Positions 11,538-24,257 of a stretch of 64,000 nucleotides of DNA are shown here, piece after piece. The position numbers and the translations under genes are program-made. Within the stretch, counting starts at the first letter, position 1; the number at the start of each line of letters is the position of its first letter. The notes under the pieces were generated by a model. It was not told where the DNA came from, searched no databases, and saw only the letters and a list, made by a program, of their open reading frames with translations. The DNA is from Pestalotiopsis fici W106-1 (Eukaryota > Ascomycota > Sordariomycetes > Amphisphaeriales > Sporocadaceae), in the NCBI RefSeq assembly GCF_000516985.1, contig NW_006917099.1, forward strand, positions 1,194,685-1,258,684, written 5' to 3'.

Positions 11538-14500
11538 ACGCATGATTGTTGTGAATAATATATTGCTTCAAGTCTAACCTGCCCTTGCACACAACACAAA
11601 TCAACTTGTCTTTTATTATCGTATATTACTCTTGTACCAGTGACCGGCAATGACATCCAATGTAGTACGTCAATTTGACATGATAACTTTCGCACTGCTC
11701 TTGTATAAATTGCGTCTGCGGTCTATGAGGAGATGAACGCTTGGTAGATGTATGCCAATCCAGCATACATGGCAACAACATGATTCATCATGTCGTATAG
11801 ATGGCTCCGAAGACGGGCAAGAAAAGACACGCTTCCTTGGCCGCCTTATCTTTAAAAGTCCTACATGACTACCCAACCGTTCTTGGGGCCACGATAAAGA
11901 ACCAAAAACCTTCCAACGTGCTGGTCCAGTGTTGTCCCCGGGGCTCTGATGATATCGAAAACCTGTCAGCATATTCATGCTCGGGAAATTGCGAGGTCCC
12001 AACAAAGAGATCCCATCACGGTAGCGCTCCTATCCGACGCAGATGACAGGGCGCATTAGTCGCACCTATATTCTTCCACATGAGCTGCCTAAAGACATTT
12101 GTGCCGCAGATCTCTACATCTCGGGACTGCAAACAGGTAAGCGCAGACAAACACGATAGTTTCCTGGATATCATCTACATGAGACTTGATGATTCATTCC
12201 AATGTTCCTACTCAAAGTTGAAACAAGCGAAACATGTATCATGAACGTTGGATGGGGTACAACTCGGTAGCTCTAAGTTAGAACTCGGCATCAGAATACA
12301 TCATGGTAGAGCAGTGCAAGAAGGTCTTTGGTTCATCTCAATGCAAGGAGAGAAACCACGGGCAGGATAATCATATCATGGATAAAGGTTGCCTTGCTGG
12401 ATGCATTCTTTTCATCGTCATGTGGATCAAATCAGAGTACTTGGCCCGGTGGGCGGGTATCACCAAGGGTCCAAAGAATCAACATGATCCATTCTTTGAT
12501 TCTCAAGCCATATCGCCTAATATCAAACTTGGCATGTTCCTTTTGGTTCTTGCATGACTTGAAAGTGGGGGGCACGTCCATTAAGCTCAAGTGCAACTCT
12601 ATCCGGTAACGTTATCATTTCCCGGAAACGGGACACGTCTGAACAAGCGAAAAACCACAAAGATGGAGAGCGGCTGCCATCACCATTTGGCACCGTTGCA
12701 ATACTAAAGATGCTGACAGGCCAGAGAAAGCCTCCGGGGCGCTACGATTGGAGAAGAGGAACCAGAAATAGCTCAAGTTGGGTTCGTTCAACTAGTAGTT
12801 CAAGGAAGAGGGAAAACCAGACAAGGGCCAAGTTCGGCACTGGTTTCAACTCAATCTCGAACACCACCACCACCTTACCCATGCGCGGGTTGGTGTCGGG
12901 GAGAAAAGACAAAAGCCTAGAGCAGCCCGTCTTTGCCCACTTTACCCGGCTTCGTATCCGCAAACCAAGAAAAGGACGAGAACAAGGGACAAATGCCCGC
13001 TCACCCCTCGAATGAAGTGCCGTTGAATTATGCCAGACATGGCAAGGGGCAGGGCAGGGCACCTCAACAAGATCCAGGGCTCGTCAAGAAGGGGAAAATG
13101 TCAAATAGAATTGCATTCACCGAAAAGGCAAATGTTTTCGGCTGCTACCCAAGACCTCCCCTAGCACGAGAGAGACCCTGAAGGCTGTACCAAGCATTGA
13201 TCTATTTAGATGACAAGAAGCATTGACGGTGGTTGGCAGTTCATGTTGCGTAGCATCGAGGGCATAATGGTGACGTTTTGACGTGTCCTGTTTTGTTTTT
13301 GTTTCCTTTTACACTTAGCATCACAATGCCTCTCCTTCTGCTGTTTTGACAAGTGGCAGGAACGTAACACAAGATTTCGGAGGACCTGCAGATGAATGAA
13401 GTCGCGTGATTGTCACGAATAAATTTGTCTGGTGTTGCGGTCTCCCGGTCGTTACTCTCTTCTGCTGTAATGCGCAGTGTCAACCGGCTTTTTCTTGCCA
13501 GACAGTTTCCCCATTTGTTGTGCCGAAAAAACTGCCTCGTGTTATTGTCGGCCTCTCGGTATTCACCTTGTTGGTTTCGGGCAAAGACGAGATGCAGACA
13601 TTTGGCGATCCTTTGAGTCTCTGCAAGTTGGTGCACATCGGATTGTGGGATAAGGTTTAATCGATGACAGGTAGATATAAAACACCTTGCAGTCAGTGGA
13701 CTGGGATGTCAAGTCCCTACCTGCTTCGACTCGGCGCTGAGCGCAGAATCCTCGTGGCTAGCTGGACTAGGGGTGTACAGTACAGGGGGTTCTCGAGTGC
13801 GGACAAGGGAAGAAGTGGGCGGTGGGATAGGGTGCCGCAAGGGGCTGCTCGGCAAGTCAGCAACATCATGTTTGTCTTGTGCAAGTGCTGTAAAAAGTGC
13901 CGCGTCAAGCGCTAATACATAGTACGACTCCGCCGGAATGCGAGCCTCAGTGATTTGCACATCTACAGCAGATTATCGTATGATGTTTGATGGCAAAAAA
14001 TGATCAGTCATCCTCGAGTAAGACGTTTCTGCCCTGGGTGCTGGCTTTTCTTAGGCGCTTGGCCTGCGCTTGCGGATGACCTAATCCACGGAAGCTTTCT
14101 TAATGGTTCTTTGCCATTATAGAGTTTCTGCTCCATGTATGTGCAACAACATCACCGGCACGGCAATGTCGAGATACTTTTCCACCGTCATGCTGTTTGA
14201 ATCATGCCATGGAATCTGACTGGGTGGCATTAATACAACCGAGGGCTCACATCTATCAAAGTATCTGCCGTGGTTGCACTCGTGAGTTGTTTTGAGGACG
14301 AACCGTTGGCAGTCAAGGAACGGCGCGACTCCACGTAGTGGGTATTACGGTACCAGACTTGAGAGGCTCAGTCTGGGGTATAATAGGCCGGAATATTATC
14401 TGAGACAACATGTGGAATGACATAGTCTCTCTGGTGACAGGGTTTAATCGTGGCGTACCACGGTCGAATATGGTCCAGATGAGCTAGTGTCCATGGATTT

Positions 14501-15849
14501 CGAGCCCTCAACCGAGCATTTCATGGACAGCGACCGGAGCCGAAGTGGTGAATCTGCATGGCCTCTTGACATTTACCACATCACAGACCAATGCATCCCG
14601 ACAGAGGATGGATCCATGTTGACAAGGTGGACTAGAGTCTTGGGGATTAGCGAACTGTCTGACAGCTTCCAGCGTGGCATTAGAGTTGAGCAAGTATAGG
14701 CGCAGCAGCACCCTGAAAATGGTGGTTCCGAGCGTTCCACATCCTTAATCTCGCAAGTAGCGTCGTGACCATTTGTTTAGACTTTTTGTTTCGACAGAAC
14801 GAAAAGAAACGCAAGCCATTAGAATATCATGCACGTACTTTTGCTCTGGCAATTAGCGCAGAATCAACTCTGGCAAAAGAAGCAGTAGAATGACAGGTAA
14901 TATTCTGCTACAAGATGTTCGGAGCATGTTCTCGTGGTTTTGGAGGCGTGGCGTATATCATGTTTCGACGCCATGGACGCGTTGCTTCGGCCTAGGCCAC
15001 CGAGACCAGCTGAGCTCTCGTGGCTTCGGGATCGCAGTGCCAACTGTGGCTCGGACTGGTGGATATATATTTGCATGTGAGCTGGCGCGGAAATGCTTTT
15101 GCAGCATAAGCAATTGCGGTACCGGGTCCGATATAGTGCGGAGCTTGATGTTTTGTGTCATGTAGACGCCCTCACACAGATTGACCGAGTGCACAAGTTT
15201 TGTCGAAAAGTACCATGAAACTATTACTTGTTCAAAGAGAAAACCCGTTTTCTTGAAGCTGTCTTATGGAAGTCGGTCAAAGGGGCCGAGGCGAGATATT
15301 CAGATGCGGGTAGGTCGACATGAGCATGGCTCGGATGCTGGCTGTGCATGCTGCTGAATCCTTCTCACTATATCGTTGACTCTTACCTGCATTTGTATTC
15401 AGCCATGCCATTGGCGAGTATATTGGAAGCGCAATGGAGTCCTTTTTTTTTTTTTTTTGGCTCCTTCACTGAGTTCTCAGGATGAATAGACCAAGAAATG
15501 AAACCCTGCTCGGCTAGATGCAGACATGAGCATCGGTAGCCTGTGGGTAAGCCATGGCATGGTAATGGCAGTGGTTCCGAGTGAATAGTCGACCGGGAAC
15601 TAGGGTTACCATCTTGCAGATCTCCCCTTTGCGCACCTGGCTCAGAATCGTTGGGCCTGTCCGCATCTCGATGGCGCAAGAAAGGGCAAGGTATTGACAT
15701 GCTCCCTGCATCGTAGGCCCCGTCGAACCCCTGTAACAACGCCGGGCGTCCGTGGGAATAGTCTTCTGGCAGAAATGACAAGTTACGATTCGCAAAAAGT
15801 ATGTGTGTCTTTGCCTCTGGCCATTGTTGTTCGGCTAGAGACATTGTCT

Positions 15850-15943
15850 CGCCAGTTCTGGGGGATTGAACCGGGAGAGGCTTCACCAAGGGTCCAGGTT
15901 ACCCATATTCGTCCCGGGTGCTATGCACTGAGCAACATCAGGT
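15850..15943 (-). other. Degenerate tRNA-like sequence (pol III A and B box matches)
   Basis: On the minus strand, TTGCTCAGTGC (15936-15926) resembles an A box and GGTTCAATCCC (15872-15862) matches the B-box consensus GGTTCRANNCC, at tRNA-like spacing. Only three D-stem pairs and four of seven acceptor pairs form, and the anticodon loop lacks U33, so this is not a working tRNA. A run of 16 A on the same strand about 400 bases downstream (15458-15443) makes a tRNA-derived SINE relic conceivable. Confidence 0.3.
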
Positions 15944-18900
15944 CGTTTGGGAAGCGTCATCAGTGGCGTGGCAAAGTTGTACAGGGTCGAGGCGGCCACC
16001 AGGCATCCGGAAACGAAGCAAGACAACGCAGCCAGCCGCTGTGAGGTGCCAAGTCCCCGAATATATGGCTGCTGTGCTTTTCATGACGGCGACCTGGCCA
16101 CTCGCCGCTTGGTGGGTTAGGGCCACATCCACGGGAGAAAAAGTGTTCAGCTGTACTGTGTATAAAACTTGCAAGGCCCTGCAAACGTCAAAGATTTGGT
16201 AGCGTCGTGAGTAAGAACTGTGTCATCCATCTGAAATTTCTTTCATTGCGAACCTGGTCGGTGCTATTTAGCAGGTCAAGTGGCATACATACATGGCCCC
16301 ACGTGTACTGTGACGGTGACCAGTGTAGTAGACATGCTGGCTACGACGGACATGTCCCCTTCTCTTCCATGGCATCATATCGTGAACAAAGGATTGGACT
16401 AGAGCGGGAGCCAAAATGCGTCTTGTTCAACTTGATCGTGCGCCGGCAGGTCGCAGATTGGTGTACGGCGATCGCGGTATTGAGCGAATCGCAATGAGAG
16501 TTGGCCAAAGTATCGTAGGAGCCGAGTGTCGACAATGTATCTGGGATTCAATTAGGGATGGGCTGATCACTGAAGCCCATGCCCTGTTATGATTTTCCCA
16601 GGGGTCTGCCCATTCCAATGAGCTCAGGGAGGTTCTTCCAGAGCGGGTCCCGGGGTTGGGGGGTTAGAGGAGGCCCCAGGTCCAGCACCTAGCTTTTGGC
16701 ATGTCGATTATGATTGGCTTGCGGCGATAGTATATTTCGTTTGGGGCTCCCCGTTTTGAGCCATGAAAGAGATGCCACACAAAGCCGGACGACAGACTGC
16801 AAAAATCCGATTCGTCCCAGACCACACGCAACTTTTTTTTTTTTTTTTTTTACTTTCTCTCTCGTGCATGGAAGCGCACAAATGTACCTGACCGTGCAAG
16901 TATAAGCCCGAGGCATTGGGGGCACCAGTAGTAATGATCAATATTAGCCGCTGAAGCTGTAATCTCGGTTCTCGTAACAAAGGCCCGGTTTGGGTAATGC
17001 ATCGACAAAGCAACATCTGAAGGTGCGGGACGAGAGGAGAGTGAGCATGGACGGAATCCAGATGTCATTGCAGGAGGTCATGAAGCATGAATGAACCGTT
17101 TATATCCGAGATCAAACAGTTGAATCTATTCTCCCGGGTCGGACTCTAATTGAAAGGCAGCTTGTACCGCAGATGCACGGCACGGATATTATGGTCTTTG
17201 GCATCAAAGACGCGGGATGAGTTGGTATGTATCTATCTGAGGTCTGGAGTGTTGGGTCATGTATGGTAGGTAGGTAATGTAGCCTGGGCAGGTTGGTAAT
17301 AGGATAAAATGTCATCCCACGTTCAACTGGTCAGCCTGTGAGACAGAGACCAGCGTATTAAGCCTAGTATGGGAAACACATACGGGCCCTTGTTTGGGGA
17401 ATGTTCCCCTCCCCCACAAGAGGAGCTGCGAGGTCACCTCAACCTACACTACAATTGTACTTACCTTGATTGTAGCGGTCCCTTCTTCTTGCCTACATGA
17501 AGGTGCCAAAGGGTGCCCAGCTTCAGCAATTGGAAGTCGGTACCGTAGGTTACTTTGTAGTTGATGTACGCGACTGTCAATGCAATGTCCTGTTCCTGCC
17601 TTTATTGGGAGGGTTTCGTTGCTCTACCGCTTTCCAGGATAATGGAACGACCAGCACACCACCACCACCACCACCACCCACACCTCTTTGCTTCTCAATT
17701 TATTTTTGAGAGCCAGCCAACTTGCCAACCAACCCTTTCTTCCTCCCACAGTCCGGTAACTCGGAATCACCTCCTTTGTACCACCATGGGATTTTTTTGA
17801 TTGACTGATACATATATTACATACATCAATATATATAAAGAGATAGTGATGTAGGATATGTAAGGTATGTACCTCCCAATGCGTGTGCATATTTTCAGAT
17901 CGGCGATCAAATATGTAGCAGCAGCAGCAGCAGCATCGTATGTACTCACTCTGTTAAGGTTCAATCAACACTCGAGGCATGTTGCAGCTGCCATGCATTG
18001 AACTAGCAAGTGGATTGCCCCTTTGAGCATGTCGTCGAGGTGAACAGACGCTGGGCCATATACTATGTAGGCCAAATCCACCTAATAACCGCTCTCTTCC
18101 TCCACCTGAAAGGTCGTCTGTCGGGGCTCGCTTAATACATAGGTCGCGCCCCAGCCAGTCGTTGATACATGGGAATGTTCCCAGTGGCCGCCACCCTATC
18201 CCACTGACCGGTTTTCTGGAAACAAAAGAATCGACTTGTTAGGCCCCGTTGCATTCCGCTGCATACATTACTTATTACCTCCCTACTATTTGAGCCTGGT
18301 GCACGATACGTACGAGGCTCTTTTTAGTCAACACGAGACCCGCTCTCATTCTTTCTTTGTGCATCCGCTACATAACGCTACAAATCCAACGTACCTCGGA
18401 TAGCATACTACAATAGTAGCATGTATTTCGTAAGCAGCAGCTGTTGATCCAATCGCAGAGACTGCTCACGTCCCTTGGACCTCTGCTGCTGCTGGGGTTT
18501 TTTTTTCTTCTCTTGCCAGTTCAGTATACCTATCTACCTACTTGGCCCCATCGTGCCAGTCCAAGCACAGCCAAGCAAGCACCTGGCCACCAACTCGATC
18601 TGCATCCATCCCGCTGCGACTCAAGTATTCTCGTCCAAACAGAGCCAGAGAGTGTACAAGGGGCTTGCTCCCACTTTGCTGCTGGGCTCCGACGTGATCT
18701 GCACGGATCCAAGGCCGGAACACTGGCCGCCTGCTGCGTGGGATTGACAGACAGAAGTTTGTGTGGGAGTCTCAGTGCTCAGCCCGCAAGGTATTGATAG
18801 TGCCTATGCCCCGCCACTAATAAACAATACAACTATAGCAAAAGTTTGGTCGCAGCGCCTTTCTGCCCAGAGAGGAGGGAGAGAGACAGAGAAAAAAGTC

Positions 18901-19680
18901 GGGGTGAAAATTTCCATGCTCGGCCCTCCCTTTTTTCACTCTCTCTCTCATCAGGTCCTCATATCACACACATACTTCTTCTTTTACACACCTCTTTTCT
19001 TTCTTCTTTAATTCTTGTTGAAGTTTAAAAGGCATACAAATTGCTTCTACTCCCGAATACGACCCCACAGCGCCGTGGTTTATAGTCGTGCAATTCGATT
19101 AGACGTGTGACGGTCAGCACTGTTACAAGGATTAACCTGGGCGGCCTGCTTGCTTTGGTGCGTCTCAAAATCCCACCAAGCGCGGAGGGACAGCCGACGA
19201 TTGTCTCAATCGAAGATATTGAGAACACTGCATCAATTCTGCATCTTTACTTTCCGCCGCCCGCCCAGCTCATTCTTAAATTGACGGCAGACCACGCTTG
19301 CACACCGGTCCGGAATAGGCCTGGAGGAGCGGGAACCCACGCGAGCGAGCGACGATAACGCCGCGCGCTCTGTTTGCGACCTGTCTTGTCCGAGCCCCCA
19401 AAAGGTGGTGTCTCTTTGCTTTTTCTGCCGAAAAGCTTGCCTGGGGTTCCTGTCATTCGTACCCTTACCCAAGCAGTCGGGATCTTGTCCTGCAAGGCTG
19501 GTCTGCAAGGAGCATCGTTTGGTACATTGAGTGCAGCCAATACATTGATCACACAGCCGAGCCGCTAATCTCGCGTTGATGTGTCTATATAGGCCGCTTC
19601 CCGAGACCAGCACTCCCTTGACAGAGGATATCTTGCCAGATTTTGGGCTCAACATCTCGATATCCATTCAAGACCCTATC

Positions 19681-21054
19681 ATGGTGGAAACCATGAGCCA
19701 TCCACTCACGAATACCTGGGCACCCCAGCCTAGTTATTCAAGATACTATCCCCAAGAGCTGCCAGGTCCTGCTCCCCGACTACCGCCCATATCCAGTGCG
19801 TTTGATACAAGAGGTCCCGATTATCAACCCGCTCCGGCTCATCATGATCCAAGAGGGAGTCAGCCGCCTCATCAGGGCTTTTATGCCAGAGATCACCCAC
19901 AACGTCAATTGTCTCCCCACTCACCTATTCCAACGCGAGGGGAGTTTACCTCGGTCAACCATGATCCTCGTCATGCAGTGGACAGATCAAATCGCTTTCC
20001 CTCGACATCCTCATCCTCGGTAACCAGTAGACATCAGGGAGATGTGGAATCAAATCGAAATTACCCCCCAATGGTGGGTCGAAACTCATTCTCAGAAGCA
20101 CGATATCCGTCTCCTTCATGGCCAAGCCAGGAACCACGGTCTGAACAAGGTCGTCGATTTGGCAGAGACGAGAATCCCCGGCCCTTGGAGTTTCAATCAA
20201 ATCCTGGCACTCAAGTCCAACAACAAGATTTTCGTCATCAACCCCCTTCTAATCGATCTTTGTCATCTAGACCAGATACCCGTCAACCCAAGAGAGTAGG
20301 GATTTCGGACCTTCTCAGCAATGATCAACAAAGCCCTTCTAGAAGTCAGGCTATAGGTCGCCCAATGTCGACCCAGTCTCCGATCACTCCCTCAATCCGT
20401 TTCAACTACACAATCAGCGTCCGCCAGCAGCCCATTGCCGCCCGCTCCTGCGGCTTTGGTGAACGGGACAGGCGCGTGATCGACCCGCCGCCAATTGTCG
20501 AGCTCAAGATTGAGGACCCTGCCGCCACTCCCGAGGACATCCGTAGAGGCCTCGAAGTTCCATTCTCGGTAGTACATTGCACAATCTGGAATGAAGCGGG
20601 CAACGAGGACATAAGCTTTATGCCCGAGGAGTATCGACAGCAGCGGCGACTCATGGGCACGACAGTGGCATCACCGTTCAATGGGCGTGACGAGCACGGA
20701 CGGGAGGGCTGCTTCTTCTGTTTCCCGGACTTGTCGGTGCGGACAGCTGGCACGTTCCGCCTCAGATTCGTCATGGTCATGGTTGACCCCATGGCTAACT
20801 ACATTGGTGCCCGCCATCCGGTCCGAGCCCAGACTATGAGTGATGTCTTTACTGTGTACAGCGCCAAAGACTTTCCTGGCATGCAGGCCAGCACACCATT
20901 GACAAAGAAGCTAAAGGAACAGGGGTGCCTCATCTCTATCAAAAAGGGCAACGAAAGAGGCGGACGTGGCAGAGACGATAGCGACGGTGACGATGATGAC
21001 GACGACAATGCCAGTGGTTCGGCAAGCACAAGGCGTAAAAAGCAGCGGAAATAA
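19681..21054 (+). CDS. velC: Velvet-domain regulator, VelC-like
   Basis: One exon; 457 residues from the ATG at 19681. That start is preferred to an in-frame ATG at 19579 because it has A at -3 and G at +4, while the upstream one has a poor context with a TATATAG just after it. The N-terminal half (to about residue 235) is disordered, rich in Pro, Ser, Gln and Arg. The velvet domain follows: NYTISVRQQPIAARSCGFGE, RDRRVIDPPPIVELKI, GCFFCFPDLSVRTAGTFRLRF and SDVFTVYSAKDFPGMQAST. These segments fit the VelC branch best; VosA and VelB lack this exact CGFGERDRRVIDPPP run. A Lys/Arg-rich tail (TRRKKQRK) after an Asp-rich stretch could be a nuclear signal. Velvet proteins are NF-kB-like DNA-binding dimers that couple sexual or asexual development and secondary metabolism. 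Its distance from the NRPS (about 15 kb) suggests coincidence, not cluster membership. Confidence 0.9.
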   Translation: MVETMSHPLTNTWAPQPSYSRYYPQELPGPAPRLPPISSAFDTRGPDYQPAPAHHDPRGSQPPHQGFYARDHPQRQLSPHSPIPTRGEFTSVNHDPRHAVDRSNRFPSTSSSSVTSRHQGDVESNRNYPPMVGRNSFSEARYPSPSWPSQEPRSEQGRRFGRDENPRPLEFQSNPGTQVQQQDFRHQPPSNRSLSSRPDTRQPKRVGISDLLSNDQQSPSRSQAIGRPMSTQSPITPSIRFNYTISVRQQPIAARSCGFGERDRRVIDPPPIVELKIEDPAATPEDIRRGLEVPFSVVHCTIWNEAGNEDISFMPEEYRQQRRLMGTTVASPFNGRDEHGREGCFFCFPDLSVRTAGTFRLRFVMVMVDPMANYIGARHPVRAQTMSDVFTVYSAKDFPGMQASTPLTKKLKEQGCLISIKKGNERGGRGRDDSDGDDDDDDNASGSASTRRKKQRK

Positions 21055-22731
21055 TTGCATTTCTGGCATTTGGTCGTTTGGGACCAAAAATTGCAAGAAA
21101 GATCAAGTAATATTGACTAGTCTTGCAAGTCAAAACCTCTCAAGTCGACAATAAACCGGAGATATACATGATGACTTTAGCCATGATTTTTTTCCCTTTC
21201 TCTTTTTTCTTTTTCTTTTCTCACATTGGAAAACTTACTTTCAGCGTCAGCCCGAGATTCATTTACGATGCGGGGGTTTCATCAGCACACTGGTGTAGAC
21301 AATTTCTTTTCACTCGATTGGTGTTTCTTCTGTGCTGGATATGGGCATGGTGGAAGAGGCAGCATTACGGAAAACTGATTACGACTACCAACATTTGGGG
21401 CATGGGATCTTGGTTCAGAGGAACAGAGAGAACAAGGTATTGGTGCAGTACCGGAAAATGGGGATTTGTGCACCAGAAGGCGGCCTATCATGGTATCCGG
21501 AATTTTGCAGTGTCTTGGTTTTGGAATCTGGAATCCAAAGAGGTCACGCAATGGATCGTGCTCCAGTCGAGGGGGGCGACGACATCACGAACTGTTGATC
21601 GCTTACTAGAGTGTGTTTGTTCTGATGTATTTGGGGGAATACGCAAGATTCACTTTCAGACTCATTAGTTGAGTAGATATGATGATCTTGGTAATTGAAC
21701 CTCGAATGAATTCTTGGGTCCTTGTTTCGAAAGCGTCATGTGAAGGTAGGTATGGACTACCTTGTCTCCTGTAATGTTCTTGCATACAAGTAAACGATCA
21801 TCGTGGTAGGTTTGTACAAGGGGTGCCAATTCGAGTACTTGAGCTACCGTTACACTGTTGAATGGTATAGACGAGAAGTGACGACAAGCAGGAAAATCGT
21901 CACCACTAGGATCCCGGGGCTTACAATTACCGTGTCGGAACCCGAATAGACGGTTGGAACCCTGGATATCACAATCCATGTAGAGCTTGGTGACCATGAA
22001 CCCCTTTCATGGCCATTTTATGATTGAACCAATGGTTAAAAATATGTAGAAAAACAATAATATTGCTTGAAAGTGGCATGTTCTTGTGAGAATAGCATAT
22101 TGTATGCTTTTATATGAGTCTTTTTGTTATCGTGAGGCTTCAAGGAGCATGGCGGCTGGCGTAGGAGATCGGTCCGATGAGTCGAGGTCCGCCCAATTAG
22201 GATCCTTCCTTTACGGTATTGGCTTGTCCGATGGTGAATTGGAAGTCCGGGAAATGCCCCTGAGCGTGAACAGATTGAGAAAGAAGGACCCGGGCATAGA
22301 TTCAAAAGTTGATACCTTTTGAACTGAGTCAGGTCCCTTGAATATTGAATCGAGTGTAAACATTTGGCGGTCAATTCAAAACATTTCAATGGATAATAGC
22401 AAGAGATAAAAATAAGACGAAAAATTTAAATACTACTACTACTGCTATCGCAGCTTCTTTAGAGCGACCCAACAAGCTTGAAGGACCCACCAAAGCTCCG
22501 TTGAGCACTAAACCCGATCAGATCTAACGTCTGGTGAGGGAAATCTCGGAGCGAAACAGCGCAAAGTACCTCCGTATCCTCAGCGAAAATCCCCAACGCC
22601 AAATAATTTGTTGCTGGTCGGAGGTTCTCCATATCTCACGAAGCTTGTCAATCCTCTCATTTCTACCTCTTTGACCCTTCCTTTCCTCCCCCCCGTCCGT
22701 CAGCGCCAGCCAGACGAACCATTTTCACATC
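21055..22731. other. Intergenic, velvet gene to pdhA
   Basis: About 1.7 kb with only short overlapping frames. A TAC/CTA-type trinucleotide run lies at about 22432-22446. The 100 bases before the pdhA start are C-rich, as in highly expressed fungal genes. Nothing else was recognised. Confidence 0.55.
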
Positions 22732-24257
22732 ATGTTCTCTCGCGCATTGAGGGTACAGAGGGCTGCTGCCCCTTCGCTGCGTGCTGCCCGCGCAGCCCGC
22801 GCTCCCACCGTTGGTGCCTTCAGAACCGTCACCACCGATGCGGCGTCGGCCTCTCTCGAGAAGGGTGTCCCGGAGGTATGCGAATAAATTCCTCGACTCC
22901 TCGGCTGTCAATTGGACCAAGCCACACCTGCCAACCGATGACATTGCATTGCTACGGGGTCAACATTGTCGATGCGCATTTTCCTTTTGGAACGACGGGT
23001 TGCTGACAAGATCATGTGTGTGCATTTAGGAGGATGACAAGCCCTTCACCATCAACCTGAGCGACGAGAGTTTCGAGACATACGAGCTCGACCCCCCACC
23101 ATACACCCTCGAGACCACCAAGAATGAGCTCAAGAACATGTACCGCGACATGGTCGTCACCCGGTATGGAACTCTCTCACGTTCTCCCACGTTGGGTAAG
23201 AAAGATCATGAGCTGATTTGCGTCCCAGTCAAATGGAGATGGCCGCCGACAGGCTATACAAGGAAAAGAAGATCCGAGGTTTCTGCCACTTGTCCACTGG
23301 TCAGGAGGCCGTCGCAACCGGTATCGAGTACGCCCTGGACAAGGAGGACGATGTTATTACCGCCTACCGATGCCACGGTTACGCCCTGATGCGTGGTGCC
23401 ACGGTCCGATCCATCATTGGTGAGCTTCTTGGTCGCCGTGAGGGTATCGCCTACGGAAAGGGTGGTTCCATGCACATGTTCAGCAAGGGCTTCTACGGTG
23501 GAAACGGTATCGTCGGTGCCCAGGTCCCCGTCGGTGCCGGTCTGGCTTTCGCACACAAGTACACTGGCCGCAAGCAGGCTAGTGTCATCCTATACGGTGA
23601 CGGTGCCAGCAACCAGGGTCAGGTCTTTGAGGCTTTCAACATGGCCAAGCTCTGGAAGCTGCCCGCCCTTTTCGGTTGCGAGAGTAAGTTTCCCTGAAGC
23701 CAAGCTTTCGTGGTAAGGATAGAGTACCAGGCAACTAACACGAGTCTTTAGACAACAAGTACGGTATGGGTACGGCTGCTGCCCGTTCGTCTGCCTTGAC
23801 CGACTACTACAAGCGTGGTCAGTACATTCCTGGTCTCAAGGTCAACGGTATGGATGTCCTTGCCGTCAAGGCCGCCGTCAAGTACGGAAAGGAGTGGGCC
23901 ATCAACGACAACGGTCCTCTTGTTCTCGAGTACGTCACATACAGATACGGAGGTCACTCCATGTCCGACCCCGGTACCACCTACAGAACCCGTGAGGAGA
24001 TTCAGCGCATGCGTTCGACAAACGACCCCATTGCCGGCCTCAAGCAGAAGATGCTGGACTGGAACGTTGTCACCGAGGAGGAGCTCAAGGGTATCGACAA
24101 GGAGGCCCGCAAGCACGTCAACGAGGAGGTCGCCATTGCCGAGGCCATGCCCGTTCCCGACACCACCCCCCAGATCCTATACGAGGACATTTACGTCAAG
24201 GGCAGCGAGCCGCAATACATCCGTGGCAGGACTGCTGAAGAGAACTACTACTTCTAA
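22732..24257 (+). CDS. pdhA: Pyruvate dehydrogenase E1 component, alpha subunit (mitochondrial)
   Basis: Four exons, 22732-22875, 23030-23163, 23229-23683 and 23752-24257, encode 412 residues. Exon 1 is an Arg/Ala-rich mitochondrial presequence ([20 protein letters not shown]). The mature part has [20 protein letters not shown], the thiamine-diphosphate motif [17 protein letters not shown]...ENN with its last Asn-Asn formed across intron 3, and the phosphorylation loop [18 protein letters not shown] containing the regulatory serines. It decarboxylates pyruvate and reductively acetylates the lipoyl group of E2 as an alpha2-beta2 tetramer with E1 beta. The 154-bp first intron right after the targeting peptide is the longest in the gene. 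Length and all catalytic motifs are normal. Confidence 0.97.

Larger units (their letters stand above)
10502..19680. other. 9.2-kb region without a convincing gene
   Basis: None of the frames in this stretch shows a recognisable domain, membrane pattern or splice-consistent exon series; the longest are about 140-170 codons with no family-like composition. It holds homopolymer T tracts (15443-15458 and around 16832-16850), an (ACC)7 microsatellite at 17658-17678, a (GCA)6 microsatellite at 17918-17935, a tRNA-like relic near 15.9 kb and one copy of the inverted-end repeat at 11.5 kb. The last roughly 1.3 kb before 19681 is pyrimidine-rich with several short upstream ATGs. It may be the promoter and long leader of the velvet gene. 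Long non-coding transcripts cannot be excluded. Confidence 0.5.

Noticed and set aside
13241..13636. 131-codon minus-strand frame
   Set aside because: No domain, signal peptide or splice context. Composition resembles random AT/GC-mixed DNA.
15383..15889. 168-codon minus-strand frame containing a lysine run
   Set aside because: The lysines come from a poly(A) tract, and no conserved motif is present.
21123..21668. 181-codon plus-strand frame after the velvet gene
   Set aside because: Its Phe/Ser run comes from a T-rich tract, and it lies in the probable 3' UTR region with no family resemblance.
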